Source: Kuschelorhynchus macadamiae (taxonomy: Eukaryota; Arthropoda; Insecta; Coleoptera; Curculionidae). From it: DNA of 64,000 bases. Below, piece after piece: positions 13,801 through 26,249 of the stretch. Position 1 is the stretch's first letter. Each line of letters starts with the position of its first letter. The DNA lies in assembly GCA_030620095.1 (NCBI GenBank), contig JAUTXW010004468.1, positions 554,001 through 618,000 of the forward strand. Reading direction: 5' to 3'. The notes beneath the pieces are model-generated. The model was not told the DNA's origin. It did no database searches and worked only from the letters and a program-made list of their open reading frames with translations. Position numbers and translations under genes: made by a program.

Positions 13801-16750
13801 TTATAATATTTTTTGATCACGTATATTTATATATGATGGCAATTTATTTAAACCAGGAAACCAACTGCATTTTTATGGCAACAAGTGATAACAGTATGAA
13901 GTGAAAAAGTCCCTCCAATTAACTTTTTTAACCAGTTATATTAAAAAGATAGCGCCCACTGATAGGATTTGTAAAATTACTGGCAGTTGAAAAAAGTTTT
14001 TTTTTTATTAACTTTAGTTGCACATTACGAAAAAACAGCCACTATTTGAAAATGAACTGTAAAGTTTCTGTGGGGGTGGTCAGAAACAGGCGAGTAAATG
14101 CCAAATGGTCAATGTTTAAGTCTAAGGACGAAAATCGTATGGGTGTAGTCATAGTTAAAACATTACACAAATTGAAATAAATATGACTATAAGCAAGGCT
14201 TACTTTAGTAACACGATTCTTGTACAAGGAAATATACTTAATTATAGTACAGTTTTATTTGCAAGCTTCCTCGGCTTGTCATATTGATATTTTTTTGTAT
14301 GCATGTACTTAAGATTTAATAAACGTTTTATATTGTATATTAATTAATTACTTGTGTATATTAATTTCTTCAGCATATATTATCTTATTGGATAAGTAAT
14401 AAATGATATTGTTTGAATTTCTTGTTTTTCTTATCAATCTTATTCAGTTCCTAGATTAGTGGAAATTGTTTCATTTTAATCATAGTCTAAAAGGGGCAGG
14501 TAATCCTTAATTACTATTCTGTTGCAGAATATTAGGTGTACAATATTCTGTCAAATGAACAGACCTAATTAAGATCAAGCTTAACATTAGCAACTTCAAA
14601 ATATATATAAAATTCTCTCAAAACCCCGTGTGTAAAATCGGGCACGAAAATCTCATTAAATTCAATAAAATATGTTATATGTTATTTCAGCAAAACTAAT
14701 AAAACGACATGAATGCTAGCGTTCAAACTCGTGAGTTTCAACAGCGTGAGCACTTCAGTAGTTGACTTCATAAAATAGAAGAAAATCAAATTGGTTTAAA
14801 ACGACCACCTTAAACTCTGATGATAAAACAGAAAACTTCTTTAAACCGAATTTGCTGTAAAAAACTACGCCACTGGTGAGTCAGGTCGTGATGCTGGACC
14901 CTTGATGCCATTTACTCTACACTTTGTTTATGAGATCAGTCCATCTTTCTTCCACTCATGCAAAATCTGTCAAACAATGACTGATCTATTTTTTGAAGCG
15001 TTTCCTTATAGGAATGCTGAGTCTATCCATTTTATACGTCATTGGTTTTCTTCCAAAACAGTCCGTGATAATTTAAAAACAAATTTCAAGTATTTTTATA
15101 TATATTTAATGCATTTTTTGTACAGGATAATTTTTTACAATTGTGTGTTTGCTTTAAACTTAGTTATGACAAGTGAATACTTTTTGAAGCTTCGCAATAA
15201 GAAGGCCGAAGTCGCCAAGCGGTGCAAACAAAATATTTTTATAATTAAAAATTAGATCCTTTTGTAGTGTAGATCTAAAAGACTTTCTCCAAGTGACAAA
15301 TATGGACATTGCTAGTTACCTAGTTGTTTAATTTAAATTATGTATATCCAAGTTAAACTTAGTTCAATCTGTGTGTTTAATATTTTGTACTGCACCCAGT
15401 ACATATCCTTCTTTTTATAAATAAAACAATATATCAATAAAACAATCTTGTTTTTATTTAAATAAATTGTCATGCATGTCAGAGTGAAACAATATATAAG
15501 ATTTTCAGAGTGAATATAATAAGAATAAAAAGTAGTCTTTACAATAAAACTTATGACCAATGTACAAGAACTCAATTTTTTTCAGCATAATAAAACCTTT
15601 ACTATTTACTAGACTTAAACCTACTAGAAAAAATTTAATTATATATGTGTACTCTAAGACAGGACTATACCGTAGAGTCCCTAAAAAAATAGTTACATTT
15701 TATTCTTGTCTTATTTTTTTCAGAAGTTATCGAGAAACTCAAAATTTTGAAAAGAGTGTCCAAGCCTTTAGCGTACTTATAATTATGAGTCTGGAACTTC
15801 CACCCTTCAAAATTTAAGAACTTACGTCCTGAATGCATAACAAGATTTCTTTATTTGGTCATAGGTTTTGCCGACAGACACTTTTGGCAAATCTTAGTAT
15901 TAAGTAAGTAATAACCCTATATATTGTTATCATAGCTTCATCTATTATACATAAAAAAAAAATTGTAAAAACTGTAGACCACATCTACCACACTCGTGCT
16001 AGGATAATATCATTATAAAAAGCATACATTATTTAGTTCCTAAAGTATGTAATAAACTTCCACATACGATGAGTTCGTTAAGTTTAAGATAGAATGTAAA
16101 AATATAATTATTACTCGTTTAATGAATTTAAAAATTATGGGTCTTTTAAGGATTACCCTGCTTTCCCAAACAAAAAAATAATTACGGGGTTACATAAAGG
16201 TTAAAATTATTAAACAAATCTCTTTCAAGATGGTACATACAAATACTGATAATTATTTAAGTCCCCTAAAACATAAAAAAATAATAAAGCAATGAAATAT
16301 GTAACAGTACAAAATGTAATATAACTTTTTCAAACAACGATTAGATCTTTGATTAGTCTCGATTGAGAATCATAATAATTGTTAATTAGCTAGATTGATT
16401 TTAGTTTTTTAATAAATGATATGAAATGTTTTGCACACACTTGGGCCTAATTTAATTTAGTAGTACGTAAATCCTCTTATTGCAGTATCCACTTCAGCCA
16501 CATCGACGAAAGTTCATTCAACCGTTTTTCATATCTAAAATTGAAAACCTACAAATGAAAGTAACATTGTCTTTTTTACCTCTACATCCACAATTTGCAA
16601 TACAACAAAAAGAAGGCATTTTAGGGTAAAAAAATAAAAATAAATAACAAAAGTCTCATATACTCCCGTATAAAAATTCGATTTGTTTGTCCTACGCCTG
16701 TCAAAAACGGCTGATCGGTGATATTCAACTGACAGTTCGTTGGAGTGCCC
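10810..16750. other. AT-rich stretch with scattered repeat remnants, no supported gene
   Basis: The stretch includes a CACCCTGTA terminus near 12115 typical of small insect inverted-repeat elements, and a dispersed repeat near 14866-15000. The latter shares CTACGCCACTGGT and GATCAGTCC...CTTCCACTCAT blocks with 22209-22310. The 117-codon open frame at 14902 lies inside that repeat and is not supported as a gene. Confidence 0.45.
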
Positions 16751-16766
16751 CATAGGTTATGTTATG

Positions 16767-16812
16767 ATTATGATCTTAGACAAGGCTATCTTTCCTTGTC
16801 TAAGATTATAAT
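16767..16812. repeat. hairpin with CTTAGACAAGG arms (1)
   Basis: Arms 16767-16785 and 16794-16812 are inverted repeats with two mismatches around an 8-nt loop. Each arm contains CTTAGACAAGG. Confidence 0.8.
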
Positions 16813-16979
16813 GTTGAATTGTTGACATTTGAAAGCAACGAACATATGTTTTCTTGGTACTGTGGCTCAAATAAAGCTTTCTTCGCGTCAAAGAAGCACA
16901 CGATCATGCCCGATGCACAGTAGAATCGATGAACGTTAGGATCGGTGATAGTATCTCAAAAGCCTGAGATGGGTTGTCG

Positions 16980-17027
16980 GGTAACCCTTAGACAAGGAAA
17001 ACTTTTTTCCTTGTCTAAGGGGTAACC
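16980..17027. repeat. hairpin with CTTAGACAAGG arms (2)
   Basis: Arms 16980-17001 and 17006-17027 are inverted repeats containing the same CTTAGACAAGGAAA core as the hairpin 170 bp upstream, with flanking GGTTACC/GGTAACC symmetry. The shared core in four copies suggests short transposon termini or nested MITEs. Confidence 0.8.
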
Positions 17028-17454
17028 AATGTCTGAACTGTCAATTATTTGACGTGTCTTTCGTTTTTAACATATACATATTAACTAGTATACTGCGAGC
17101 TTTAAAGAAAGATTTAGGAACTAACGTCTGTAGCACGGTGAATACTGCGCATGCGTCGCATATCTTGCTTGTGATAGGCGAATCGGAATTTGACGTTTAC
17201 CAAACTGACATTTATGAGGATTCATAATATTTAAAATATGAAATTTTTGTTGAACATTCGTGTTCAAAATCAATTAAAATAAAAGCCGTCAATTTTTTAT
17301 TGACATAAATTTGTCAATTTGTATTGTAAGTATACGATATTAGCAAATAAAGTATTATTGTTCATTTTATAATGGAAGGAATACAGAAATGCTTCGGCGA
17401 GATCCCCTGGAAGATGGTGTTATTTTAGATAGGTAATTAATATAATTATTTTGG

Positions 17455-17455
<1 letters not shown>

Positions 17456-17511
<56 letters not shown>
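17456..17511. repeat. (TA)n microsatellite
   Basis: About 56 bp of TA dinucleotides between two THAP-related segments. Confidence 0.95.
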
Positions 17512-17516
<5 letters not shown>

Positions 17517-17570
17517 TCAACAATATTATAATTAAAATTTAGAGTTTTCCTTTTTTTATATGCCTTTCAA

Positions 17571-17752
17571 GTTTCCTAAAGAAGACCCGTACATGAAATA
17601 GCAAATTTCTGTGAAAAATCGGGATCGATAAAGGATAAACATGAAAAATATCTTTATTTGTAGTCGGCATTTTACTGACGCCGATTACGAAGATAAAAAA
17701 CTACTCAAAAAAGGTGCTGTCCCCACAATAATTGAAGTTAATAAATCATGGG
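17571..17752 (+). pseudogene. THAP zinc-finger domain, C-terminal half
   Basis: The exon-like segment reads F-P-K-E-D-P-Y-M-K, a stop, then (after another stop) MKNIFICSRHFTDADY, a short linker, and LLKKGAVPTI, ending at a G|GTAAGT donor. The FP motif, C-S-x-H-F and the AVPTI box are the signature of the C2CH THAP DNA-binding domain found in P-element transposases and domesticated relatives. Two in-frame stops lie between FP and CSRHF. The first C-x(2-4)-C pair would be on an upstream exon; the segment at about 17372 (MEGIQKCFGEIP) is a poor match. Confidence 0.7.
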
Positions 17753-18396
17753 GTAAGTTTTAAATATATAGCTATTATAATATAAATAGAGAGCAATGTC
17801 CTGACTAATACTGATGTATGACTAATTCATCAACTTACAGAAAAAAAGGGGGGGACTCCCCTCAAATTTTTATAAATGAATATATCAAAAACATTAAAAT
17901 ATTTTGAGAGTGCTGAAACATGTATAGACCTCATTTTATTTTTTCCCACATTTTAGATTTTTTTTATAGTACACAGTACCTCAACGACATGGAAATAACA
18001 TAGACCCAGGTGTTTACATTTTGGAGGAATCCAACATTAACCCTGGTTTGCCAAACCGTTACTGTGGCCAGATTATAACGGATATCATCCTTTATACTAT
18101 TACCTAAATAAACAAGGAATTCCAGAAATTCCCAGTATAAATTTCCATATAGAATATTTTAAAACGGATAATTAAATAGCTTATTATAAATAACTCAAAC
18201 CGAATCTGTTTTTAATGTAATTTAAATATTCTGTAATTATTATTCCTTATTTCAAGAAATAAAGCCCAGAATAATCGGCAACGTCGGAATTCTACCTTTT
18301 TCGAGTATACAACAGATTTCTTTCGGGATCATTCGGAAACCGCCGAAGACGGTAGTAGTCATTCATAATTTCGACCTATTTGATGCCCGACGTTGT

Positions 18397-18672
18397 AATT
18401 GTTCTAGTTGGTAAAATAAGTGTTTTTCAGAAATCCAAGGGTTTTGTGTGGCTATTTTCAAGAATCTGTTTAAAAAACTTTAAGAAAATGGTGCGAACTT
18501 GCTTTATTTGCAGAAAAAGAAACGATTTAAACCCAATTGTTCTAGTTGGTGAAATAAGTGTTTTTCAGAAATCCAAGGGTTTTGTGTGGCTATTTTCAAG
18601 AATCTGTTTAAAAAACTTTAAGAAAATGGTGCGAACTTGCTTTATTTGCAGAAAAAGAAACGATTTAAACCC
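18397..18672. repeat. recent tandem duplication of a 138-bp exon-containing unit
   Basis: Units 18397-18534 and 18535-18672 differ at essentially one position (GTAAAATAAG versus GTGAAATAAG). Each contains a TTTTTCAG acceptor, ~60 nt of 5' sequence, an ATG and the start of a zinc-binding frame. Confidence 0.9.
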
Positions 18673-18690
18673 AGAAGTTTGTTTTAGAAG
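18626..18690 (+). CDS. candidate first coding exon, C-x2-C zinc-finger start (THAP-like)
   Basis: The second copy of the duplicated unit has ATG and the reading MVRTCFICRKRNDLN...CFRR, ending at a strong AG|GTAAGT donor (phase 2). A protein that starts with a C-x2-C pair within eight residues fits a THAP or similar zinc-finger N-terminus, and a THAP C-terminal half lies 1 kb upstream. The order is reversed, so the two are not one gene. The first copy (ATG 18488) lacks a nearby donor. Confidence 0.35.
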
Positions 18691-18699
18691 GTAAGTAAG

Positions 18700-20025
18700 A
18701 TATGTCATACCAGTACTGTAGTTGAAGGGTCAAATCACCGTCTAATAGCGTTCTTATATTTGCAAATGAAGTATTGTTTTTATATTGCACATTTCCGTTG
18801 GGCTTAAATTAATTTTTTATAACTTCAACTTATCTATAAAGTCGAAGACACTGACAAACGGAGTACAGCGTTTTGCTAATTTATATATTTGTGAAAAGTC
18901 TCAAATATTCGTCTAAAATTTATCAAATCACCTTTTTTGAGGGCTTAATAAACAACATAAATATACTATTTGGTAAAGCATAGGTACTAAATTTTATTTG
19001 AGTAAGCTGTAAGACCCACTATTTTATGTTGTCATTAATTACTCCAGGATGGTCGGGTAGTGTCGGAGTTCTCATATAGCAAGCATATACAAAAAATAAA
19101 AATAACGCAATAGTGTTACTGTACAATTTTTCATTTACCATAGATTTTCTTTAATGAATTTGAAATGCTTTAATTTATTGCCTAAAAATTTGGTTTTTAA
19201 AAATAAGTAATCAAAAAAGTAAATAAATACCATTCTGAGGTACATTATCCCAACTCGGGAGAATCTGTTTTTATCAGGTGATTTCGGTAATATAAATAAT
19301 AATATAATATATTATAATGAATGTTAAAAATATTAAACATCTTGGTACAAAATATTTATATTGTCAATAAGTGAAATGTATAGCGGGGAAGATGGATGGT
19401 GGGGAAAAAAGGGGGTAAATTGGGGGATAAATACTGTAAAGATATTGTTTTTCGTAACATTGTTTTTGTGGTTTTTAGGGACACGAAGTTCAATTTTGCA
19501 TTCATATTAATATTGGGCCATGTTTATTGCTGATTTTCTGTAAATATGAATAGATCCAATATATGTAAAGGTGGTGCATTTTTATATAATATTACTTGCC
19601 GCGAGTCTGGCAAACTTTTAAAAGTAGTGGACCCAAATTTTTACCTAACTTCGCGTAAATAGAACTAAAATGTGTTGGAAAAAGGGTGAAATCAAAATGT
19701 CTTGAAAAACAAACCCGATTTCAAAAAAATAGGTTGCATTAAAAAGTGATAAATTATATTTTATTACATATTTCCTATGAAGTCGGTGATAAGCTGATAA
19801 AGAAAGGTATTAAATAAGCATTATACCCTTGGTATAGACATCAAAACACAAAATGGGTCCATGTAACAAAATTTAGTTTTATCTTCATCTTTAGTAACAA
19901 TAGTAATGAGAACTCACCCTTTTATTGGTTGTATTTTGTTATGGAAATGCTTGTTCTTTAATGACTAAGCTTATTGCTAATAATAAATATTGCCCCATGA
20001 ACCATTACATAAATATGTATGTCTT
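18700..20025. other. AT-rich stretch, nothing recognised
   Basis: No domain, transposon terminus or structured repeat was found on either strand. Confidence 0.4.
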
Positions 20026-20028
20026 TTG

Positions 20029-21091
20029 CAGGCACGTAGCCAGGATTTCAGTTCTAGGGGGATCCAACCCTGTCAAAACCAATTCAATGACGAAAAAATT
20101 ATTAAGAAGAACTCTTTTTTTTTCACTTGTTGCTAGTCCCCCCTGCAAGTGCAACAAAATATGAAAAAAAGTTGCAAAAAACCAGTTATTTGCCAATATC
20201 TATTAAAACATTGCAGGTACAGCAATTATCAAAATGTAAAAAATTATAGGTATATCTTGAGCAAATAGGACGTTGGCGACTTTTACTTAATATTTTTAGG
20301 TTTTATATATTTAATAGTATTTTAATAAATAAGTGCATAGTCACTTTGTTAATATCGAGGATAATGTGGTGCTATCTTCCATAGAGGGTCTGGAACCATA
20401 TTGCTACATTAAAAATCTGGATTTTTTTAATCATAAATGTATTCATCTTTCTTTTTAGTACTTTCTCGCAATTATAAATATTCCTCACTGTCAAAATCGA
20501 ATATTTTTTTGAGGTAATTTTTTTCAATCCCCAAAGGTAAATTCAATAATTTTCTTATTCCTTAAATCGTGTTTTGTATACGTAAAGATAAGAACTTCAA
20601 AATTGTGTGAAATTGGATCACGAAGAGAAATTTTCAGCAGCTACCATATATTCTAAGTTTAATAATAATAATAATTATTGTTGGAATTATCACAAATTTG
20701 GTCTCGGCACGCATTCGCAATTTTGCTTATGACAGGAGATTTTTGTGGAAGAAAAATGAAATTTATTTTCCTATCGATTTATGTTAGAAACTGTCGTACT
20801 TACGAAAAAATCATTAGGTGCGTCTTTGTTTAGTTGTTTACATACTTGGGCTTGTTAAAAAAACCCGTCAAAAAGTTAGAATTTCAAAAAATAGCCTGCC
20901 CCCTAATTTTCCTGAGGTTCGAGTTAAAAAATAGCTGTAGTAAGCAGAGCCAATACTGAACTGCTAATCAGCAGTTATTGGAATTCTACTTTCGTAGGTT
21001 AAATTATGTAAAAACCCCTACATTTTTTTAGGGTATCGCGCGGAACGTGTGGTGGGGTTCGGACCCCCCCCAAGACGTACGTGCCTGGTCT
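20029..21091. mobile_element. possible DNA element bounded by inverted GGCACGTA...GGGGG ends
   Basis: The left end reads GGCACGTAGCCAGG, then AGGGGGATCCAACCC. The right end, on the minus strand from 21091, reads GGCACGTACGTCTTGGGGGG, then GTCCGAACCCC. The shared block order (GGCACGTA, G-run, TCCrAACCC) in inverted orientation suggests terminal inverted repeats. The interior has no recognisable coding sequence, so it would be non-autonomous. Target-site duplication not established. Confidence 0.4.
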
Positions 21092-21483
21092 TTTGTCACA
21101 GATAATTATTGATACAATTATATTAAATTAGCTTCTTGCTAACCTAAAGTTTTATATATATATATATAAAGCTATATAAAATTTCCTCTAAATTTCCGAT
21201 TTTTAAAATTGTCACTGAATCATTAAATATGTAATAGACGAGTTTAATTATTATATAAATAATGAAATATTAAATTAATATGCTGTTACTTTTGTTTTGT
21301 CGATAATAATAGTTGTTTGTTATTATATCAAACCGTTTATAAATAAATTATACCAAACTTTTAAACTTTGTTTTATTTTTATAAACCACGTGTCCGGGTG
21401 AAAATTTATAAAGTGCACTTTCATTCTTGTTATTTAAATTTTTATAAAAAAAAATTAAGTTTCAAATATAGTGTAAAATATTA

Positions 21484-22200
21484 TACAGGGTGCTTCAGAA
21501 TCACCAAAAAGTTTCGATGATTTTATTTTTAAACATCTTGCATTTTAATGCATTTATTTACTTTTTTTATTATTGATTTCTTGATAAAAGTTGAGTGGTT
21601 CAAAAAAAATATTTTTGATGGTAATAAACTTTAGATCAGGATGTTCAAAAAAGTGGATTTCACTAACAATTTCAAAAAAATTTTTCTGACGGTAGTTTTA
21701 AGGGCCATAAAAAATCGTAAATATAAATTGAGTAAAATTTTTTATATTGTAGTTATGGAGATATTTAAGGTCAAACAGCAAAAAACATTTTTCTATTGAA
21801 ATCTTTCCTTAGCTATTACTAATATGAAATATTATTTTTATTTACGATTTTTTACGGCCGCGACAGTCACAAAAATTTTAATTTTTGAAATACACTTTTT
21901 CGTATTTTTTGAATGCCTTGTATATCTGATTTAAAGTTGAATATTGTGAAAACTATTTTTTCGACAAACACACAAGTTTTATCAAGAAGCAAGTTTTTCG
22001 AGAAATTGATAATAAAAAAGTTTCCCATTTAGTGCAGACTTTTCCACGACATAATATCTAAATTACTTGTTTTCAAGTTATTATTAAAACTCTCACTTTT
22101 GCAAAGTGAAGTCATTCCTGTTCATCTTAGAACAAAAAAACTGTCGTATTCGCCATAATAATATTTGGGCTCAAAAAATGTAGCAAATAATACATTATCT
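21484..22200. repeat. CAGGGTG-type insect repeat(s)
   Basis: TATACAGGGTGCTTC at 21484 and the complement-type terminus CCTTGTATATC near 21912 flank ~430 bp, as in small non-autonomous elements ending CAGGGTG. The downstream TAGCTACGCCACTGGT block at 22209 starts a different dispersed repeat shared with 14866. Confidence 0.35.
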
Positions 22201-22659
22201 CAAAAATAGCTACGCCACTGGTAAGCCTCGCGAAGATATCCGACAGCGTTGCAATTTTCACCGCAAACTATTCTTTATGCGATCAGTCCGTCTTTTTTCC
22301 ACTCATACACAACAACAAATTGATGTTTGATTCTATTTATTTAATTTTTATGAATGAAATGCGGGGTCTATTTCTTTTTGACGTCATTGCGGTACCTAAA
22401 CAATATTAGAGCTAGAAAATTTTAGGAGTAATTTTCCAATTAAGAAGGTAGAATTTTTTAAAATTGGACCGGCAAATTGGTAAAGAAATATCAAATTTTC
22501 AAAAATTGATAACCCAAACCTGGTAAAATATTTCGAAAACTGCTGAAACCATATACCTAGAAAATCAAGTAGTTAATATGTATATGACTGAAACACCTTA
22601 ACTTTATTGAAATAGATTAGGATATCTACATTATTAAATATAAAGCAATTGCGTAGGTG

Positions 22660-22750
22660 GATTGTCGAGGTGTCTGATTATATAATTGGTTGAATAATAC
22701 AGTCTTAGATGTGCGAGTTTGAATCCAGCTGCTGGACAGATTTTTTCATT
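22660..22750 (+). other. tRNA-like segment, degenerate (SINE-like)
   Basis: A B-box-like GAGTTTGAATCC near 22719 is preceded by a D-arm-like GTCGAGGTGTCTGATT stretch and followed by a T6 run. Similar in design to the 6273 sequence but less conserved; stems cannot be drawn convincingly. Confidence 0.3.
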
Positions 22751-22829
22751 TTTATAATGCTTTGTGAATATAATCCAAATATCTAGTGAAAGTCCAGTTC
22801 ACATTTCTTTAGAATGTTTAAGGGATATA

Positions 22830-23330
22830 CAGTAGAAGTACAAGAAAAATTAGACAGTTATAGAAATTTGAAAAGTGGCTAAATGTTAACTTTTTATCTC
22901 TAAATACAAAAATAACAAAGGTAATTGTTTTTGAAAATGCAGATAAGTCTGGAACAAAAATTTTACCTTCTTGAGGAGCAACTCGAGTATGTTTCTGAAT
23001 GTAAATATCTAGGCTAAATAATTGTTAAACATATATTTTAGATAAAATTTGCAAAAAAATTAATTATTTTTAGAATAAGTAGAGGTATGTTTGACTTTGT
23101 TCTCTATAATTAAGACCATAATAGCTCCTCACTTTGAGTACTTATTATTATAGCAAAACAGAGACATGATTTAAGAATTATCTTGAAAGTTAATAGGTAT
23201 TTTAACATTAGGGATATGTTAAGAGTGTTTAAAGTTTAGTATAAATCAAATGCTTATATATATATTGTGTTTATTTATACAATTTTACATGGTATATTAC
23301 CTCCTTATTTGTCTAGTATGCCTCATTTTC
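22830..23330 (+). pseudogene. LINE reverse transcriptase, C-terminal thumb remnant
   Basis: Degenerate frames encode, in order, VQEKLDSYRNLK, KWLNVNFLSLNTKITKV, a KTIIAPHFEY-like motif near 23112-23133, Q-N-R-D-M, VNRYFNIRDMLRVF (across a stop and frameshift) and a final GxxPxYL-like segment. This is the usual order of the region after the RT active site in jockey/CR1-type LINEs. There are many stops and no 5' part. Confidence 0.6.
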
Positions 23331-23339
23331 AAAAAAAAA

Positions 23340-25050
23340 AAAACTTCCATTTTTCTTGGAAAATGCTTTGAAGATATCTGTATTTTGAGCTGAGAAATAC
23401 ATTAAACACATTAATATTGACGCGGAATAAATATTTTTCAATTCACTAAATTTTCATTAAGAAATTTATTTTTTACATTTCCCACGGTGATAGCGCCACT
23501 CTAAAAAAATATGTTTTAAAGTCATTATTGCTCAATAAAATGGCGCAAACCGCACTTCGCTATCTATCTTAATTTTCGGTATGATTTTTTTTTCGGATCT
23601 TTGCATGTGTCGAATTTGTTATTTTTAACTAAAATCGTCGATATTTTAAAAATACTTCTAATTTCCATAAATTGAAAAAAGTTATAAGGTTTTCCGTAAG
23701 ACCTTACAAAATCGCTCATTTTCCGATTTTTTAAATATTTATTTATTATGTATATATTTTTTTTAATTTTCCCTCTTTAATGTATATATTTCGTTTATTG
23801 CAGATTATATCTTCACAACATGTTTCTAACCTACTTGATGTAAAGAGTCCTCCACAACATGTGTCCCTTCCTCCACAACATGTGTCCCTTCCTCCAAATT
23901 AAAATGAAAATAATTTCAAATATTTACTACAACTTGTGGTTTCTCTTATAAGGAAATGTTTTATTTTAAAAAGTACAAATCTAATTTTAGAAAACAAGTA
24001 ATTCAGCAAACTGAAGACGAAAGTTGTCCTAAATTATCTATATTGTTATTACATAAATTAAAAAAATATATATAAAAGAAAAACTTAAAACAATTAAATT
24101 CAGATTTGCAACTTACATATAATATATAAATTAATTAATGTTAACTTTAAATATATTAATAATTAATTAATAACTTATAAAATATGAAAGAAAAAATAAC
24201 TGTATGTAATTATAAAATAATATTGATAATTCAGTTAACATCAGACAATGTAAATATAAAACAGGATCCAAACCAATATACATGTCACACATTAGATTAA
24301 CACTGGGGTGCTGTTTGTTATTGTTGTGTTTGTGTGTTAACATTATTTGATACATAGTGAAAAGTCATAACACGTGTCAGATTTTTAATGTTTTTTTTTT
24401 TTTAATTTTAATCTTAACAACTGAGGCCGCGACTTTAGGTCCTTCTTCTGTTTAGGTGTTAGTCAAGCCTCTTTGAGAACGATTGACTTTTTTCTATACC
24501 TAAATAGTGGAAAATGCCTTTTTCTTCTTAATCTGTTTGAACTGAAAATGACTATGTCTTCGGTATTATAGTGGTTAGTATCCAGTACTATCACAATGGG
24601 TCAGAGAATTGAAACCTAGAATTAAAATCACAGTGTTATAACATTCTGATTTTGATATACTAACATACATACATTAATGAGGCTACTGAAAATTAAGCAT
24701 TTAAAATAAATGGCTAAAAACCTGTTTTTTTCAATTATGTAATTTTGGTTACAGGCATTTTAGCAGTTAGCAAATTTTAAATTTCAAGCATATAGTGTTT
24801 AATACACAAGGCATTACTTCTACTGAATGCTAGCTCTCCGAAGTTGTTATAAATGTATTATTTTTTTTTAAGGTATCGAAAGTGAAATAAAAACCCTCAA
24901 CTCTACAAAAAAATAAACCTGTTTGAAACTGTTTTATTTACTGTTTAAATAAGATCTAAATTAAAAATTTATTTTCTTTTTTCAGGGGTAAAAAATTCAT
25001 ACTTGCATAACGTCCGAAATGGCTTACTTACAAAAGTAGTCCATAACTTC
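23340..25050. other. AT-rich stretch with one short minisatellite
   Basis: Contains CCTCCACAACATGTGTCCCT repeated about two and a half times near 23848-23897. No coding evidence otherwise. Confidence 0.5.
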
Positions 25051-25054
25051 ACAT

Positions 25055-25177
25055 CTAACTTGTTTGCATGGCAGTAGCAATGTGAATCTGATTTTGAAAA
25101 TAATGAAAGAAATTCTCTGTTGCAGAACAGTAATTGTTCACACAATTTGGTGCAAATCTTGGCAGAAACCTAGTGGC
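25055..25177 (-). CDS. candidate terminal exon, unknown protein
   Basis: On the minus strand an AT-rich tract ending TTTTATAG is followed by 40 sense codons and TAG. The reading starts ATRFLPRFAPNCVNNYCSAT and continues with two aromatic pairs (FF.YF). Composition and acceptor are exon-like. I do not recognise the family and see no upstream exon. Confidence 0.3.
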   Translation of the reverse strand, partial: ATRFLPRFAPNCVNNYCSATENFFHYFQNQIHIATAMQTS

Positions 25178-25348
25178 CTATAAAATAAAAATCAACATAA
25201 GAATAATATTAATAATATTTTTATTAGAATAGCATAAAAACACAAATAACTAAAAATTACAAAAAAACTTATTTTGAAACAAAAAAGTTAAATATATTGA
25301 ATTATTAATAAAAAAATGGACTCAAAAACAAAGTGTTTGTATTCTTAC

Positions 25349-25498
25349 GGCCAGTTGCAGAAAGCTCAATTAAAGTTTAGAATGTTTAATGGAAAGTCCA
25401 ATTTGACAGTGAGTTCCTAGATTTCTTTAGGAAGCTTGTCAAATTCAAAAGCTTGGTTAAATATTCTAAACAGCAATTAAGTTTTGTGCAACCCGCTG
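25349..25498. mobile_element. Harbinger-like MITE with TTA target duplication
   Basis: A 150-bp foldback. The left end CGGCCAGTTGCAGAAAGCT and the right end (minus strand) CAGCGGGTTGCACAAAACT are inverted, and similarity continues inward through GTTTAGAAT.TTTAA and AATTTGACA. It is flanked by TTA at 25346-25348 and 25499-25501, the target duplication of PIF/Harbinger elements. Non-coding. Confidence 0.75.
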
Positions 25499-25734
25499 TT
25501 AGTCTTCAATCAAAAACGCTATTTTGGAAAATGCCAATAATTATTTGTATATGCATGTGACGGAATTATAAAAGATTATATTTTTATTACAATTTTGCGG
25601 TAGTAAACTAGTTCTAGAAAGTACTAGTAAAATAAAGTTATTCTATTTTTTTATTTCTATAAGATTTGTAATAAATAATTTAACACCATTTTTTATATTT
25701 TTATTAAATACGTAATTGTACATAATATATTGTT

Positions 25735-26205
25735 TAAGTGGCACAAATAATAATAGATCAGAATCTAAATTGGAGAAATCATATTGAATATGTGACGAAT
25801 AAAATTAGAAAATTAATATATAATTCTGTATGATATATCTTACAGCTAACAACTCTTAGAATGGTCTATTATTCTCCTGTAGAATCGGTACTTAATTATG
25901 GTAGAGTAGTTTAGATAGGGCTAATAAAAAAAAATAATGCTAAGCCTATGTGTGTCTCAAAAAAACAGTCTTAAGATTTATGCTCAATTTTCCATTTATA
26001 AAAATGACTTAAGTCATGAACTTAACACAAGGAGTACTGCCTGGCAATATGTATTATTGCCTTCCATTAGACATAAGGCCATCTAGCATATTGGTTCTAC
26101 CTAAAATTTACAATATTATGCCCTTACACTTTAGAATTAAACCAGATTGCTGTCTGAGGTTAATACCTACAAACTCAAGGTTGATTGAACCCACATTAGC
26201 TTTTA
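25735..26205 (+). pseudogene. LINE reverse transcriptase tail (third LINE family)
   Basis: Degenerate frames give an L-x-W-x2-HI-like motif (LNWRNHIEYVTNKIRKL), a VYYSxVESVLNYG-like motif near 25868-25898 and QKTVLRFMLNFPF near 25960, typical of the far C-terminus of LINE RTs. From 26016 the frame is open and continues into unrelated sequence, giving a chance fused open frame of 134 codons (26016-26420). The fragment abuts LINE A. Confidence 0.6.
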
Positions 26206-26249
26206 AACAACAAAAAGGAATTATAGCTTCTTTTAATAATATTGTTTCT

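Noticed and set aside
14902..15255. 117-codon frame as a gene
   Set aside because: Its first part is a dispersed repeat shared with 22209-22310 and the remainder shows no motif.
23848..23897. CRISPR-like short repeat
   Set aside because: About two and a half contiguous copies of a 20-21-bp unit without spacers, in a eukaryotic context; a minisatellite.
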